This document shows, one piece after another, positions 1 through 5,315 of a stretch of DNA of 5,436 bases. Position numbers and translations under genes: made by a program. The notes under the pieces were generated by a model that saw only the letters and a program-made list of their open reading frames with translations, was not told where the DNA came from and ran no database searches. The number at the start of each line of letters is the position of its first letter. The stretch's first letter is position 1. Source of the DNA: Bacteroidia bacterium (GTDB lineage: Bacteria; Bacteroidota; Bacteroidia; Bacteroidales; Azobacteroidaceae); contig BNTU01000161.1 of NCBI GenBank assembly GCA_025996835.1, positions 1 to 5,436 of the forward strand. The letters run 5' to 3'.

Positions 1-491
1 CGCTTTTCGTCGTACCATTGCGTGAGCACTTTCAGACCGCTGCTGATGGTGAATACGATAAGAAAATGCGTCAGGCGGGTGTATAACTTCAACTGCTGCA
101 TCACATCAACCTTCGGAAACGGCATCTCCGGTCGGTGGTGAGGCGACATCTCCGGTCGGTGAAACGGCATATCCGGTCGATGACGCGACAGTTCCGCAAA
201 GAAATGTTGGGGCACAACCCACGTAATCACAAAATAAAGCAGCAGACCGCCGAGCGAAAGCCCGATGAAAGCGAGGATTTTCTTCTTCGACAAAAAGTGA
301 GGGACAAGCACATTCAGATTCAAATAAAAATAGGTGAGCAAAAACAGATTATCCAAAATGAAAAGCCCCGGATGCCGCGAAATCCGCGCCAGCATATTCG
401 TATCGTTGATAATCGGAGTGGCAATAAAGATAATCCACCCAACTGAATGCGCGAAAATCAAAATTGCTTTCTCTTTTGAAATCTGTAACAT
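1..491 (-). CDS. LytS/YehU-type sensor histidine kinase, N-terminal part (truncated by window edge)
   Basis: The minus frame from the ATG at 491-489 is open to the window edge: 163 codons plus two bases. It shows four hydrophobic segments, at about residues 9-28, 42-65, 71-93 and 141-156, ending in SSGLKVLTQWYDEK. In Bacteroidota LytS-like kinases (His_kinase family) a segment of this kind joins the last helix to the coiled coil and the NPHF-containing kinase domain, which would lie outside the window. Positive-inside reasoning (SKKK, residues 68-71, cytoplasmic) puts the 94-140 loop in the periplasm; it carries a three-fold HRPxM repeat. The start is 7 bases after the upstream lipoprotein stop, so the genes are probably one operon and translationally coupled. 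A LytTR response regulator would be expected next, but is not visible. Seen: helices, linker and spacing. Inferred: kinase identity, because no catalytic motif lies in the window. Confidence 0.8.
   Translation of the reverse strand, partial: MLQISKEKAILIFAHSVGWIIFIATPIINDTNMLARISRHPGLFILDNLFLLTYFYLNLNVLVPHFLSKKKILAFIGLSLGGLLLYFVITWVVPQHFFAELSRHRPDMPFHRPEMSPHHRPEMPFPKVDVMQQLKLYTRLTHFLIVFTISSGLKVLTQWYDEK
123..182 (-). repeat. Three imperfect 15-bp repeats encoding HRPxM units
   Basis: On the plus strand catctccggtcggtg occurs at 123-137 and 147-161, and a variant, catatccggtcgatg, at 168-182, separated by 9 and 6 bases, so all stay in frame. On the coding strand they give HRPDMP, HRPEMS and HRPEMP (kinase residues 104-124). 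The near-identity of the DNA suggests recent in-frame duplication inside the predicted periplasmic loop. Confidence 0.85.
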
Positions 492-498
492 AGTTTGC

Positions 499-3096
499 CT
501 ATTTCACTGTAAATGATTGACTTGTGCCGCCGGAATAGGTGCCGCCAAGGTTGTAGCCGTTCACGGTGGTGCCGCCGGTGATTGTGCCGCCGCTATAAAA
601 TGAGTAGGACGTGCCTTTCGCGAATTGGGGCGATGAAAGGAGCATTATGAGTGAGTTGCCGCCGCCCATACCGCCCGGACCACCCATACCACCGCTTGAG
701 GCTGCCGGAACTTGATAGAGCAAAATCCATTCGCCTGCTGCATTTTTAATGCCGAGTTGCGTGGATGCTGTCGCTGTAACCTTGACGAAGCCTTGCGTTG
801 AGGTGGACGATGGACCGCCGCCCATGGATTGCGAGCCAACGCCGATAATCGTGCCGCCGTTGATGATGAAGGTGTTGTTGTCGCAGTCGAGACCTTCTTC
901 TGCGCCCTGCGCAATGATTGAGCCGCCGGTAATGGTGATGGTGCCGTTGCTGTCAATGGCATCGTTGCCGGTTGCCTTGCAGTAGAGGTTGCCGCCGGTA
1001 ATTTGGATGTGCGTGGCGGCGTTGATGCAATCGTCCACGGTGCGAATTTCGATGTTGCCGCCATTGATGGTCAGCGTGGCTTTGCTCTCCAAACCTTCGC
1101 CGCCGTCGGTTGTACCGTTCAGGCGAAGTGTGCCGCTGTTGACAATCATATTGCCCGTGCTTTTGATAATTTTGGGGTTGGCATAATCGGAATTATCCTG
1201 TCCGCCTCCGCCGGGGCGACCTCCGCCGCCTGTTGAGCCTGTAACGAGAAACTTCGCGCCGGTGGTGCTTGCCGTGATAGTGAGCGCATCGTCGCTTGCG
1301 CCCGCCCTGCCGATAGTCATTGTGCCGTCAGCCGAAATGCCTTTGCCGGCAGTGCCCGAACTGTTGCAGGTGATGGTGCCGCCCAAGAGCGATATGTTGG
1401 CATCGCTTTTGATGCAAGCTGCTGAATAGGAATCTTTTGCGCCCGTTTCGTTGGTGTAAACTGCGCCGTCGCCTGCTGTTGCGATGTTGATTTCGCCGCC
1501 GGTAATTGTAATATCGCCGTCTGCGGACAATCCTCTGCCGCCGTTGGCTGCTTTGAGGCTGTTAATGGTGATGGTGCCGCTGCTGACGGTGATGGTGCCG
1601 TCGGCTTTGATGGCGGTGCAGTAGGAGGGGTCGAAGCCGCTGCCGATTGGTTCGAGTACGGCTGCGCCTGATGTTTCGAGCGTGATATTTCCGCCGGCTA
1701 TTGCCACATCTGCCTTGCTGCTGATGCCTTTCGACTGTGCGCCTGCAATGTGCATCGTGATGTTGCCTGCGTTTACGCTCACGCCGGCATCGCCTTTGAT
1801 GCCTTTTACGTCCGCGGCGGTGGATGTAATGTTGATATTGCCGCCGTTGATGACCGCCGTACCCGTGCCTGCATCAATGCCATCGCCCGAAGCGGAAATA
1901 TTCAGTGAGCCGCCCGACTGCAAAAATCCAACTTCGGCGTGAAATCCATCGGATGCCGCCGAAGTAACGGTTATATCGCCGCCACGCACCGTAATGTTCT
2001 TTTTGCTGCTTGCAATGGCGTGTTTCGCCGTGCCGCTGATGCGGAGTTTGCCATAACCCTCAAATTCGAGCGAGCCGCTTTTGCTGATGAGCGTGGCGTT
2101 TTCTTCGTTAGTTGCATGGTCGGACAGGATGCTGTTCCCTTTCAGTTCGACAATGGTAATGCCTTCGTTTTTCGTAATCTGAATGGGCGGAAGTTTCGAT
2201 GCAGAGGTGATTACCGCGCTGTTCAACGTCAGACGGAGCGTATTGGGATTGGCTGCATTGTTCTGAATTTTGAGCGAGCCGTTGGATGTTGAGCCGGTAA
2301 TATAGAACTCAACCTCTCCCGTTGCAGAGGAAGCAATTGTAATGTCTGCGCCGCTTTTTGTTGCGGTAACGCTGCCATCCGCCGGAAGATTGCTGATAAT
2401 AGCATCGTTATTTGAATAAACGATGTTTATAGCATTTTCGCTTATTATACTTGCTTGTAAAGCAATATTTTGCGAAGTAAGATTTGCATTATTTACCGTA
2501 ATGTCGGTAACAACTCCGGCATCGTAGCCGTCAAGCGTAGCAATGAGGGTGTAGGTGCCCGCGGGAACGTTGGTGAGCGTATAGGCACCGTTGGCATCGG
2601 TCGTAACTGCCTGCCCCACAAGCACATTGTCGGCTGCTGTTTGCAGTTGCAGGGTTGCTCCTGCCGCCGCACCGCCGTCAGAAATGGTTACCGTGCCGCT
2701 AATCAAGTAGGTGGCTACAGTAAACTTTTGCAGCACAGCATCTTTACCGCTCACATCGCCGGTTAACTGAAAGTCGGCAATGGTTGCCGTTTCATAACCA
2801 TTAAAGGTTACAACAATTTTGTAGGCACCCGCCGGAATGCCCGAAAACGTATATGCCCCCGCAGCATCGGTGGCAGTTTGTCCCAGATTGCTGCCATCAG
2901 CCGCTTTTTGCAGATGAACAGACGCTCCGGAAGCCCCTCCGCCATCGGATGTCGTAACCGTTCCGCCGATGCTGTATGTTGGCGTGATGTTTTCCACCGG
3001 CTGCTCATCGGCACTACAGCCTAATGACAGCACTAAAATGCTCCCTGCGCACATCGCGAAGACAGCCTTCGCAATTGATAATTTTTTTGTTTTCAT
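499..3096 (-). CDS. Surface lipoprotein with two CarboxypepD_reg-like domains and a Cthe_2159-type polysaccharide-binding beta-helix
   Basis: 865 residues from the ATG at 3096. Residues 1-26 are a signal peptide ending LSLGC, with Cys27 as the likely lipidated residue; the lipobox is loose because Ser, not Leu, is at -3. The following SADEQ is acidic and resembles Bacteroidota signals for lipoprotein export to the cell surface. Two beta-sandwich repeats follow (about 41-125 and 129-215), each with SGTV/GGTV, DxxGAYT and PAGxY hallmarks of carboxypeptidase-regulatory-like domains. Residues about 220-755 are repeated GG-N/T-I-x-I rungs with GIDA, GISSK and AIDSNG turns, typical of the Cthe_2159 (DUF4353) calcium-containing right-handed beta-helix, whose founder binds cellulose and pectin. 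Gly-rich loops (622-633, 802-814) are family-typical. It probably binds or organises polysaccharide at the cell surface. It is followed 7 bases on by a sensor kinase. Family is confident; ligand is inferred. Confidence 0.88.
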   Translation of the reverse strand: MKTKKLSIAKAVFAMCAGSILVLSLGCSADEQPVENITPTYSIGGTVTTSDGGGASGASVHLQKAADGSNLGQTATDAAGAYTFSGIPAGAYKIVVTFNGYETATIADFQLTGDVSGKDAVLQKFTVATYLISGTVTISDGGAAAGATLQLQTAADNVLVGQAVTTDANGAYTLTNVPAGTYTLIATLDGYDAGVVTDITVNNANLTSQNIALQASIISENAINIVYSNNDAIISNLPADGSVTATKSGADITIASSATGEVEFYITGSTSNGSLKIQNNAANPNTLRLTLNSAVITSASKLPPIQITKNEGITIVELKGNSILSDHATNEENATLISKSGSLEFEGYGKLRISGTAKHAIASSKKNITVRGGDITVTSAASDGFHAEVGFLQSGGSLNISASGDGIDAGTGTAVINGGNINITSTAADVKGIKGDAGVSVNAGNITMHIAGAQSKGISSKADVAIAGGNITLETSGAAVLEPIGSGFDPSYCTAIKADGTITVSSGTITINSLKAANGGRGLSADGDITITGGEINIATAGDGAVYTNETGAKDSYSAACIKSDANISLLGGTITCNSSGTAGKGISADGTMTIGRAGASDDALTITASTTGAKFLVTGSTGGGGRPGGGGQDNSDYANPKIIKSTGNMIVNSGTLRLNGTTDGGEGLESKATLTINGGNIEIRTVDDCINAATHIQITGGNLYCKATGNDAIDSNGTITITGGSIIAQGAEEGLDCDNNTFIINGGTIIGVGSQSMGGGPSSTSTQGFVKVTATASTQLGIKNAAGEWILLYQVPAASSGGMGGPGGMGGGNSLIMLLSSPQFAKGTSYSFYSGGTITGGTTVNGYNLGGTYSGGTSQSFTVK

Positions 3097-3119
3097 AAGA
3101 ATGAATTTTATTTTGGGTG

Positions 3120-3127
3120 CAAAGTAA
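3120..3127 (-). promoter_or_regulatory. Probable -7 box of the lipoprotein-kinase operon
   Basis: The minus strand reads TTACTTTGCA, one base away from the Bacteroidota TAnnTTTG consensus, 24 bases upstream of the lipoprotein ATG. This spacing resembles the better promoters of the three TA loci. No clear TTG -33 element is found at 19-21 bases, so the site may be weak or need an activator. Confidence 0.45.
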
Positions 3128-3200
3128 CAAAAAACAATTTAAAAATACGAGGAAAGTTTGGGTAAAAAGCAGAAACAAAATGGTGAATAACCGGGGGGAT

Positions 3201-3265
3201 TTTTGTCTGGACTGTGATTTTCGTGTGATTTCGGTGATGGGCTATGATTTTTCACAATCACAGAC
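3201..3265 (-). repeat. Partial copy (D) of the dispersed intergenic repeat, promoter block missing
   Basis: The 65 bases align without gaps to 4490-4554 of repeat copy B with roughly ten substitutions, for example both share gatttttcacaatcac. An 8-bp perfect stem (ctgtgatt at 3212-3219 with aatcacag at 3256-3263) could form. Unlike copies B and C it lacks the AGGATT hairpin and the promoter core, so it is a remnant or a separately mobile part of the mosaic. Confidence 0.75.
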
Positions 3266-3311
3266 CATCAAATCAACTCACAGGTTATGCTTCTTTGGTG
3301 GGGTTGGGGCG

Positions 3312-3469
3312 TTATGCAAAGATATTGACTATCGTAAGGCTGTTTTCGATTATTTGTCCGTCTTTCAAATCTTCGGACAACAAATATTTGCAATCGTAAA
3401 CAAGTGCAGATGAAATATGGAATACAAATAGACAAACACATTTGTATCTACAAAGGCTCTATCTTGCAT
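3312..3469 (-). pseudogene. Broken VapC-type PIN toxin of TA1 (internal deletion plus frameshift)
   Basis: From an ATG at 3469-3467, overlapping the antitoxin stop by 11 bases, the minus strand encodes MQDRAFVDTNVFVYLYS, a textbook PIN N-terminus with the first catalytic Asp (residue 8). The frame then becomes unrelated and stops at 3365. From about 3416 a different minus frame encodes ISSALVYDCKYLLSEDLKDG and then ends in SLTIVNIFA with a TAA at 3314-3312. This is a typical PIN C-terminus, with the SED acidic motif, and it parallels the intact toxin of TA2 (SAIESGC, YSEDM, SIVNPFL). Some 80 middle codons, including the second and third catalytic acidic residues, are missing compared with the 135-residue neighbour. 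The product cannot be an active PIN ribonuclease. The junction lies near 3417-3421. Both halves are seen directly; deletion in one event is inferred. Confidence 0.85.
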
Positions 3470-3671
3470 TGGCTTCTTCTCGTGTAAATGATAATCCTTT
3501 GGTTTTCAACTTCATCGCCGTAAATTTTTTTATGCTATTGGTGTTTTTAGTGTAAGTGGAGGAGGGCAAAATGATAACTCTTACCGAAGGCGATAAACCC
3601 ACTTTGCGGTATTGTTCAGGTATGTGAATGACCCCTTCACGCACCTCTGTATCAAATTCAAATGCTTGCAT
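3459..3671 (-). CDS. AbrB/VapB-like antitoxin of TA1, partner toxin broken
   Basis: 70 residues from the ATG at 3671-3669. A longer frame reaches an ATG at 3779, but that start would lie within the preceding toxin gene and read through the promoter block; the internal start is 29 bases from the -7 box, matching TA2 and TA3. The N-terminal half (VREGVIHIPEQYRKVGLSPS, then VRVIILP) has the beta-rich DNA-binding pattern of AbrB/MazE-like antitoxins, comparable to IPIPREWYGRQVEVIAFP of TA2. A flexible Lys-rich tail ends in GLSFTREEANAR, which matches FKFNRAEAN at the end of the TA2 antitoxin and is the expected toxin-binding segment. Its toxin gene overlaps its 3' end but is disrupted. It might still repress its promoter or neutralise related toxins. 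Subfamily assignment is by pattern only. Confidence 0.8.
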   Translation of the reverse strand: MQAFEFDTEVREGVIHIPEQYRKVGLSPSVRVIILPSSTYTKNTNSIKKFTAMKLKTKGLSFTREEANAR

Positions 3672-3696
3672 AATATTCAATCTTTTGTGAAAATTT

Positions 3697-3742
3697 CTGC
3701 AAAGGTACGAAACTTTTTTGTATTGGCAATTTTGTCTGAATC
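3697..3742 (-). promoter_or_regulatory. TA1 promoter block, copy A of the shared 46-47 base core
   Basis: On the minus strand a TTG (3729-3727) lies 19 bases before TACCTTTG (3707-3700), which fits the Bacteroidota -33/-7 promoter. The box is 29 bases from the TA1 antitoxin ATG. The block is nearly identical to copies B and C, differing by one T in a run (aattttg against aatttttg). It is the shortest copy: it begins right at the stop codon of the TA2 toxin with no hairpin module in front. Confidence 0.8.
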
Positions 3743-3748
3743 TTGATT

Positions 3749-4156
3749 TTACAGAAAAGGGTTGACGATTGATACGCATCCGTTTATTACTAAACTATGT
3801 TGCATATCTTCGGAGTAAAGAATATTGCACCCCGATTCAATCGCGGAAGCCACAATAATACTGTCGAAAATTTGCAAATTGTAGCGTTGAACAATCTGTT
3901 GTGCCATTTCTATTGTGGAAATGACAACCGGATAAATTTCGCAAAACGCAAGACTTTGAGCGCATAAGGTCAGCAAATTCAGTTTTGGGAGTGGCATAAT
4001 CCGCATAAGTACATTGATGTATTCCGAAACAACTTGGGTAGATATAATTGGCGACTGAATTATCAGGTTTCGTGCAATGTTTTGTTTGTAAAAATCTTCC
4101 TTATCGTGGCTGTAAATAAGTATATTGGTGTCTAATGCGCATTTAGTGGTAATCAT
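3749..4156 (-). CDS. vapC: VapC-type PIN-domain ribonuclease toxin of TA2
   Basis: 135 residues, the usual size for VapC. PIN motifs in order: ALDTNIL with Asp9, VSEYINV with Glu45, IFDSIIVASAIESGC with Asp98, and YSEDM with Glu116/Asp117. All the expected Mg2+-binding acidic residues are present, so it is probably an active RNase acting in the cytoplasm on tRNA or other RNA; the actual target cannot be read from sequence. It starts 14 bases inside the end of its antitoxin gene, the classical overlap that couples translation. The last codons (SIVNPFL) and stop run directly into the shared promoter block of TA1, and the 3' end itself resembles the repeat module (GTCAAyCCTTT). The catalytic set and length make the family assignment strong. 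Confidence 0.9.
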   Translation of the reverse strand: MITTKCALDTNILIYSHDKEDFYKQNIARNLIIQSPIISTQVVSEYINVLMRIMPLPKLNLLTLCAQSLAFCEIYPVVISTIEMAQQIVQRYNLQIFDSIIVASAIESGCNILYSEDMQHSLVINGCVSIVNPFL

Positions 4157-4367
4157 TGGCTTCGGCTCTGTTAAATTTAAAATTTTTCAAACTGACTAAA
4201 TGTGGGTCAAGTATCATATCCAACTTTTTCCGCTTTGCTTTGGCAGAATTTTCTGTTACCTTTTGCGTAATTGGGAAAGCAATCACTTCTACTTGCCTTC
4301 CATACCATTCGCGTGGAATGGGAATATGTGCGTTTTGTTCGCTCGGAACTAATACTTGATGATACAT
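4143..4367 (-). CDS. AbrB/VapB-like antitoxin of TA2
   Basis: 74 residues from the ATG at 4367, 27 bases downstream of the -7 box of promoter copy B. The N-terminal part (IPIPREWYGRQVEVIAFP, residues 15-32) has the short beta-strand pattern of AbrB/MazE-like DNA-binding antitoxins found with PIN toxins in Bacteroidota. A basic KAKRKK stretch (43-48) leads to a C-terminal tail, FKFNRAEANDYH, which should wrap around the toxin. It resembles the TA1 antitoxin in both halves, so the two modules are probably paralogous. The gene overlaps the toxin start by 14 bases. As in other VapBC systems it would neutralise the toxin and, with it, repress the shared promoter; this is inferred from the family. 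Confidence 0.82.
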   Translation of the reverse strand: MYHQVLVPSEQNAHIPIPREWYGRQVEVIAFPITQKVTENSAKAKRKKLDMILDPHLVSLKNFKFNRAEANDYH

Positions 4368-4390
4368 TGCGCTTTTTATTTAATAATTTG

Positions 4391-4437
4391 CTGCAAAGGT
4401 ACGAAACTTTTTTGTATTGGCAATTTTTGTCTGAATC
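4391..4437 (-). promoter_or_regulatory. TA2 promoter block, copy B of the shared core
   Basis: Minus-strand TTG (4423-4421), 19-base spacer and TACCTTTG (4401-4394), a full match to the Bacteroidota TAnnTTTG box, 27 bases before the TA2 antitoxin ATG. The 47-base block is identical to copy C. Confidence 0.85.
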
Positions 4438-4454
4438 ATGATTTTCAGGATGAA

Positions 4455-4490
4455 AGGATTGACATGATTATCATCAATCCTGCCAATCCT
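4455..4490 (-). terminator. Hairpin in repeat copy B, possible terminator after TA3
   Basis: Arms aggattgacatgatt (4455-4469) and aatcctgccaatcct (4476-4490) pair at 13 of 15 positions around the loop atcatc. It lies between TA3 and the TA2 promoter. No long U run follows in the minus direction, only TTTCATC, so termination is uncertain; it could instead be a processing or stability element. Confidence 0.4.
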
Positions 4491-4565
4491 TTTGTCTGAA
4501 CTTTGATTTTCGTATGATTAAAGTGATGGGTTATGATTTTTCACAATCACTGATGAATATAAAAC

Positions 4566-4991
4566 TCATCGCTTTATCACCCGTATCTGAGTAGGTGCAA
4601 TAATGTTCAAAATATAAAATCTATTGTAATCTTTTTTATTGTTTGTGATAAAATGCAAGCAATTGAACTTCCTGCTTATAACATATTGTATATTATCCTC
4701 CATATCAGCACCCTCAATGCTTAACGAGTCTTCAATATCTTTATCTGTAAAGGATAGCACCGTAAACTTGGATAGTAAATAACGAACAATAGTCTTTATT
4801 TCGGCATTGTCTTTCTTTTTCTGAAAAACCGACACCAACTGAGCTATGCTTAAAGATGATGTAAAAAGTCGTTTCCCTGTTAGGGAAAAAAGATAATCCA
4901 AGCAGTCCTTATCCACTTTTTTGTCAGCCCATGCACCGATTAGCACATTGGTGTCAACAAAGATATTGTTCTTATTTGTGGGTGCCGTCAC
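4566..4991 (-). CDS. PIN-domain toxin of TA3
   Basis: 141 residues from a GTG start that overlaps the upstream gene's TGA (GTGA, 4 bases). PIN hallmarks: NNIFVDTNVLIG with Asp13, TSSLSIAQLVSVFQKK (44-59), ADMEDNIQYVIS with Asp96, Glu98 and Asp99 (95-106), and FITNNKKDYNRF with Asp121 (114-125). This pattern, with SLSIA in place of the Glu-containing second motif and EDNIQY followed by TxNKKDF/Y, is that of the PIN group whose members usually read LDTNVxLD, SLSxANxxY, FxDxEDALQY and ITRNxKDF. It is therefore a different subfamily from the VapC of TA2. It is probably a Mg2+-dependent RNase acting in the cytoplasm, whose target is unknown. The 4-base overlap and shared promoter mark it as the toxin of a two-gene operon. 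Confidence 0.85.
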   Translation of the reverse strand: MTAPTNKNNIFVDTNVLIGAWADKKVDKDCLDYLFSLTGKRLFTSSLSIAQLVSVFQKKKDNAEIKTIVRYLLSKFTVLSFTDKDIEDSLSIEGADMEDNIQYVISRKFNCLHFITNNKKDYNRFYILNIIAPTQIRVIKR

Positions 4992-5188
4992 AGCAATATT
5001 GGTTTAAACTTTTGCAACTCAGCCGGTTGCAGTATGTCTAAATTACTTACCACAAATTCTCTCTTGGCTGTTTCTAATAACACATCATAATCTACACCCG
5101 TCTTTTTCAAAACAAGATTGAGCAAATCATTTTGCATTTTAGCCACATCCTCCGGCAAAGAACTCCTCTTTTTTGCTACTGTTTTCAT
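4988..5188 (-). CDS. Putative antitoxin of TA3
   Basis: 66 residues from the ATG at 5188, 27 bases downstream of the -7 box in promoter copy C. The sequence looks mostly helical and charged: a basic N-terminus (KTVAKKR), LPEDVAKMQNDLLNLVLKK, then DVLLETAKREFVVSNLDILQ and PAELQKFKPILL. I do not recognise a named DNA-binding fold, and it shows no similarity to the AbrB-like antitoxins of TA1 and TA2. The antitoxin role is inferred from position: a small gene directly upstream of a PIN toxin, joined by a GTGA overlap, with the same promoter block as the other two modules. A GAGG lies only one base from the ATG, too close to act as a normal Shine-Dalgarno sequence. Confidence 0.72.
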   Translation of the reverse strand: MKTVAKKRSSLPEDVAKMQNDLLNLVLKKTGVDYDVLLETAKREFVVSNLDILQPAELQKFKPILL

Positions 5189-5211
5189 ACCTCATTATAT
5201 ATTTTTATCAG

Positions 5212-5258
5212 CTGCAAAGGTACGAAACTTTTTTGTATTGGCAATTTTTGTCTGAATC
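5212..5258 (-). promoter_or_regulatory. TA3 promoter block, copy C of the shared core
   Basis: Minus-strand TTG (5244-5242), 19-base spacer and TACCTTTG (5222-5215), 27 bases before the TA3 antitoxin ATG. Identity with copy B extends over the whole block although the downstream genes are unrelated. Confidence 0.85.
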
Positions 5259-5275
5259 AGGCTTTTCAAGATGAA

Positions 5276-5311
5276 AGGATTGACAGGATTATCATCAATC
5301 CTGCCAATCCT
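5276..5311 (-). terminator. Hairpin in repeat copy C
   Basis: Arms aggattgacaggatt (5276-5290) and aatcctgccaatcct (5297-5311) pair at 14 of 15 positions around the loop atcatc, and two flanking A-T pairs extend the stem. Copy B carries the same hairpin with one further mismatch. It may terminate transcription from upstream before the TA3 promoter; without a strong U run this is tentative. Confidence 0.42.
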
Positions 5312-5315
5312 TTTG

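Larger units (their letters stand above)
3097..3311. other. Intergenic gap between the broken toxin and the lipoprotein gene
   Basis: No credible gene is seen in these 215 bases. They hold the lipoprotein promoter (near 3120) and a lone fragment of the dispersed repeat (3201-3265). The plus-strand reading frame here has no family resemblance and crosses the repeat and the toxin remnant. Confidence 0.7.
4391..4557 (-). repeat. Dispersed modular repeat, copy B, filling the TA3-TA2 gap
   Basis: The repeat begins about 9 bases after the TA3 toxin stop and ends in the TA2 promoter. In transcription order it holds an AATCAC/TGATTT-rich module, then a module starting TTCAGACAAAAGGATTGGC with a hairpin (arms 4476-4490 and 4455-4469, 13 of 15 pairs, 6-base loop), then TTCAGACAAAAATTGCC leading into the promoter. 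It matches copy C closely from 4391 to about 4517 and diverges beyond; from 4490 on it matches fragment D. Confidence 0.85.

Noticed and set aside
135..516. Two plus-strand reading frames opposite the kinase gene
   Set aside because: They are antisense to a frame with clear transmembrane helices and kinase linker; their Arg/Gln/Lys-rich products resemble no family.
645..1236. Other-frame ORFs inside the beta-helix gene, both strands
   Set aside because: GC-rich repetitive coding sequence leaves alternative frames open by chance; products are Ala/Pro/Arg-rich without domain features, while the main frame shows continuous beta-helix rungs.
1682..2766. Plus-strand ORFs of 86-117 codons antisense to the lipoprotein gene
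   Set aside because: Shadows of the repetitive main gene, without promoters or recognisable domains.
3117..3413. Plus-strand 98-codon ORF across the 3.1-3.4 kb gap
   Set aside because: It crosses the repeat fragment and runs antisense to the broken toxin, whose PIN similarity explains the sequence better.
3672..3779. Extended start of the TA1 antitoxin at 3779
   Set aside because: It would begin inside the TA2 toxin gene and translate the promoter block; the ATG at 3671 fits the spacing seen in the two sister loci.
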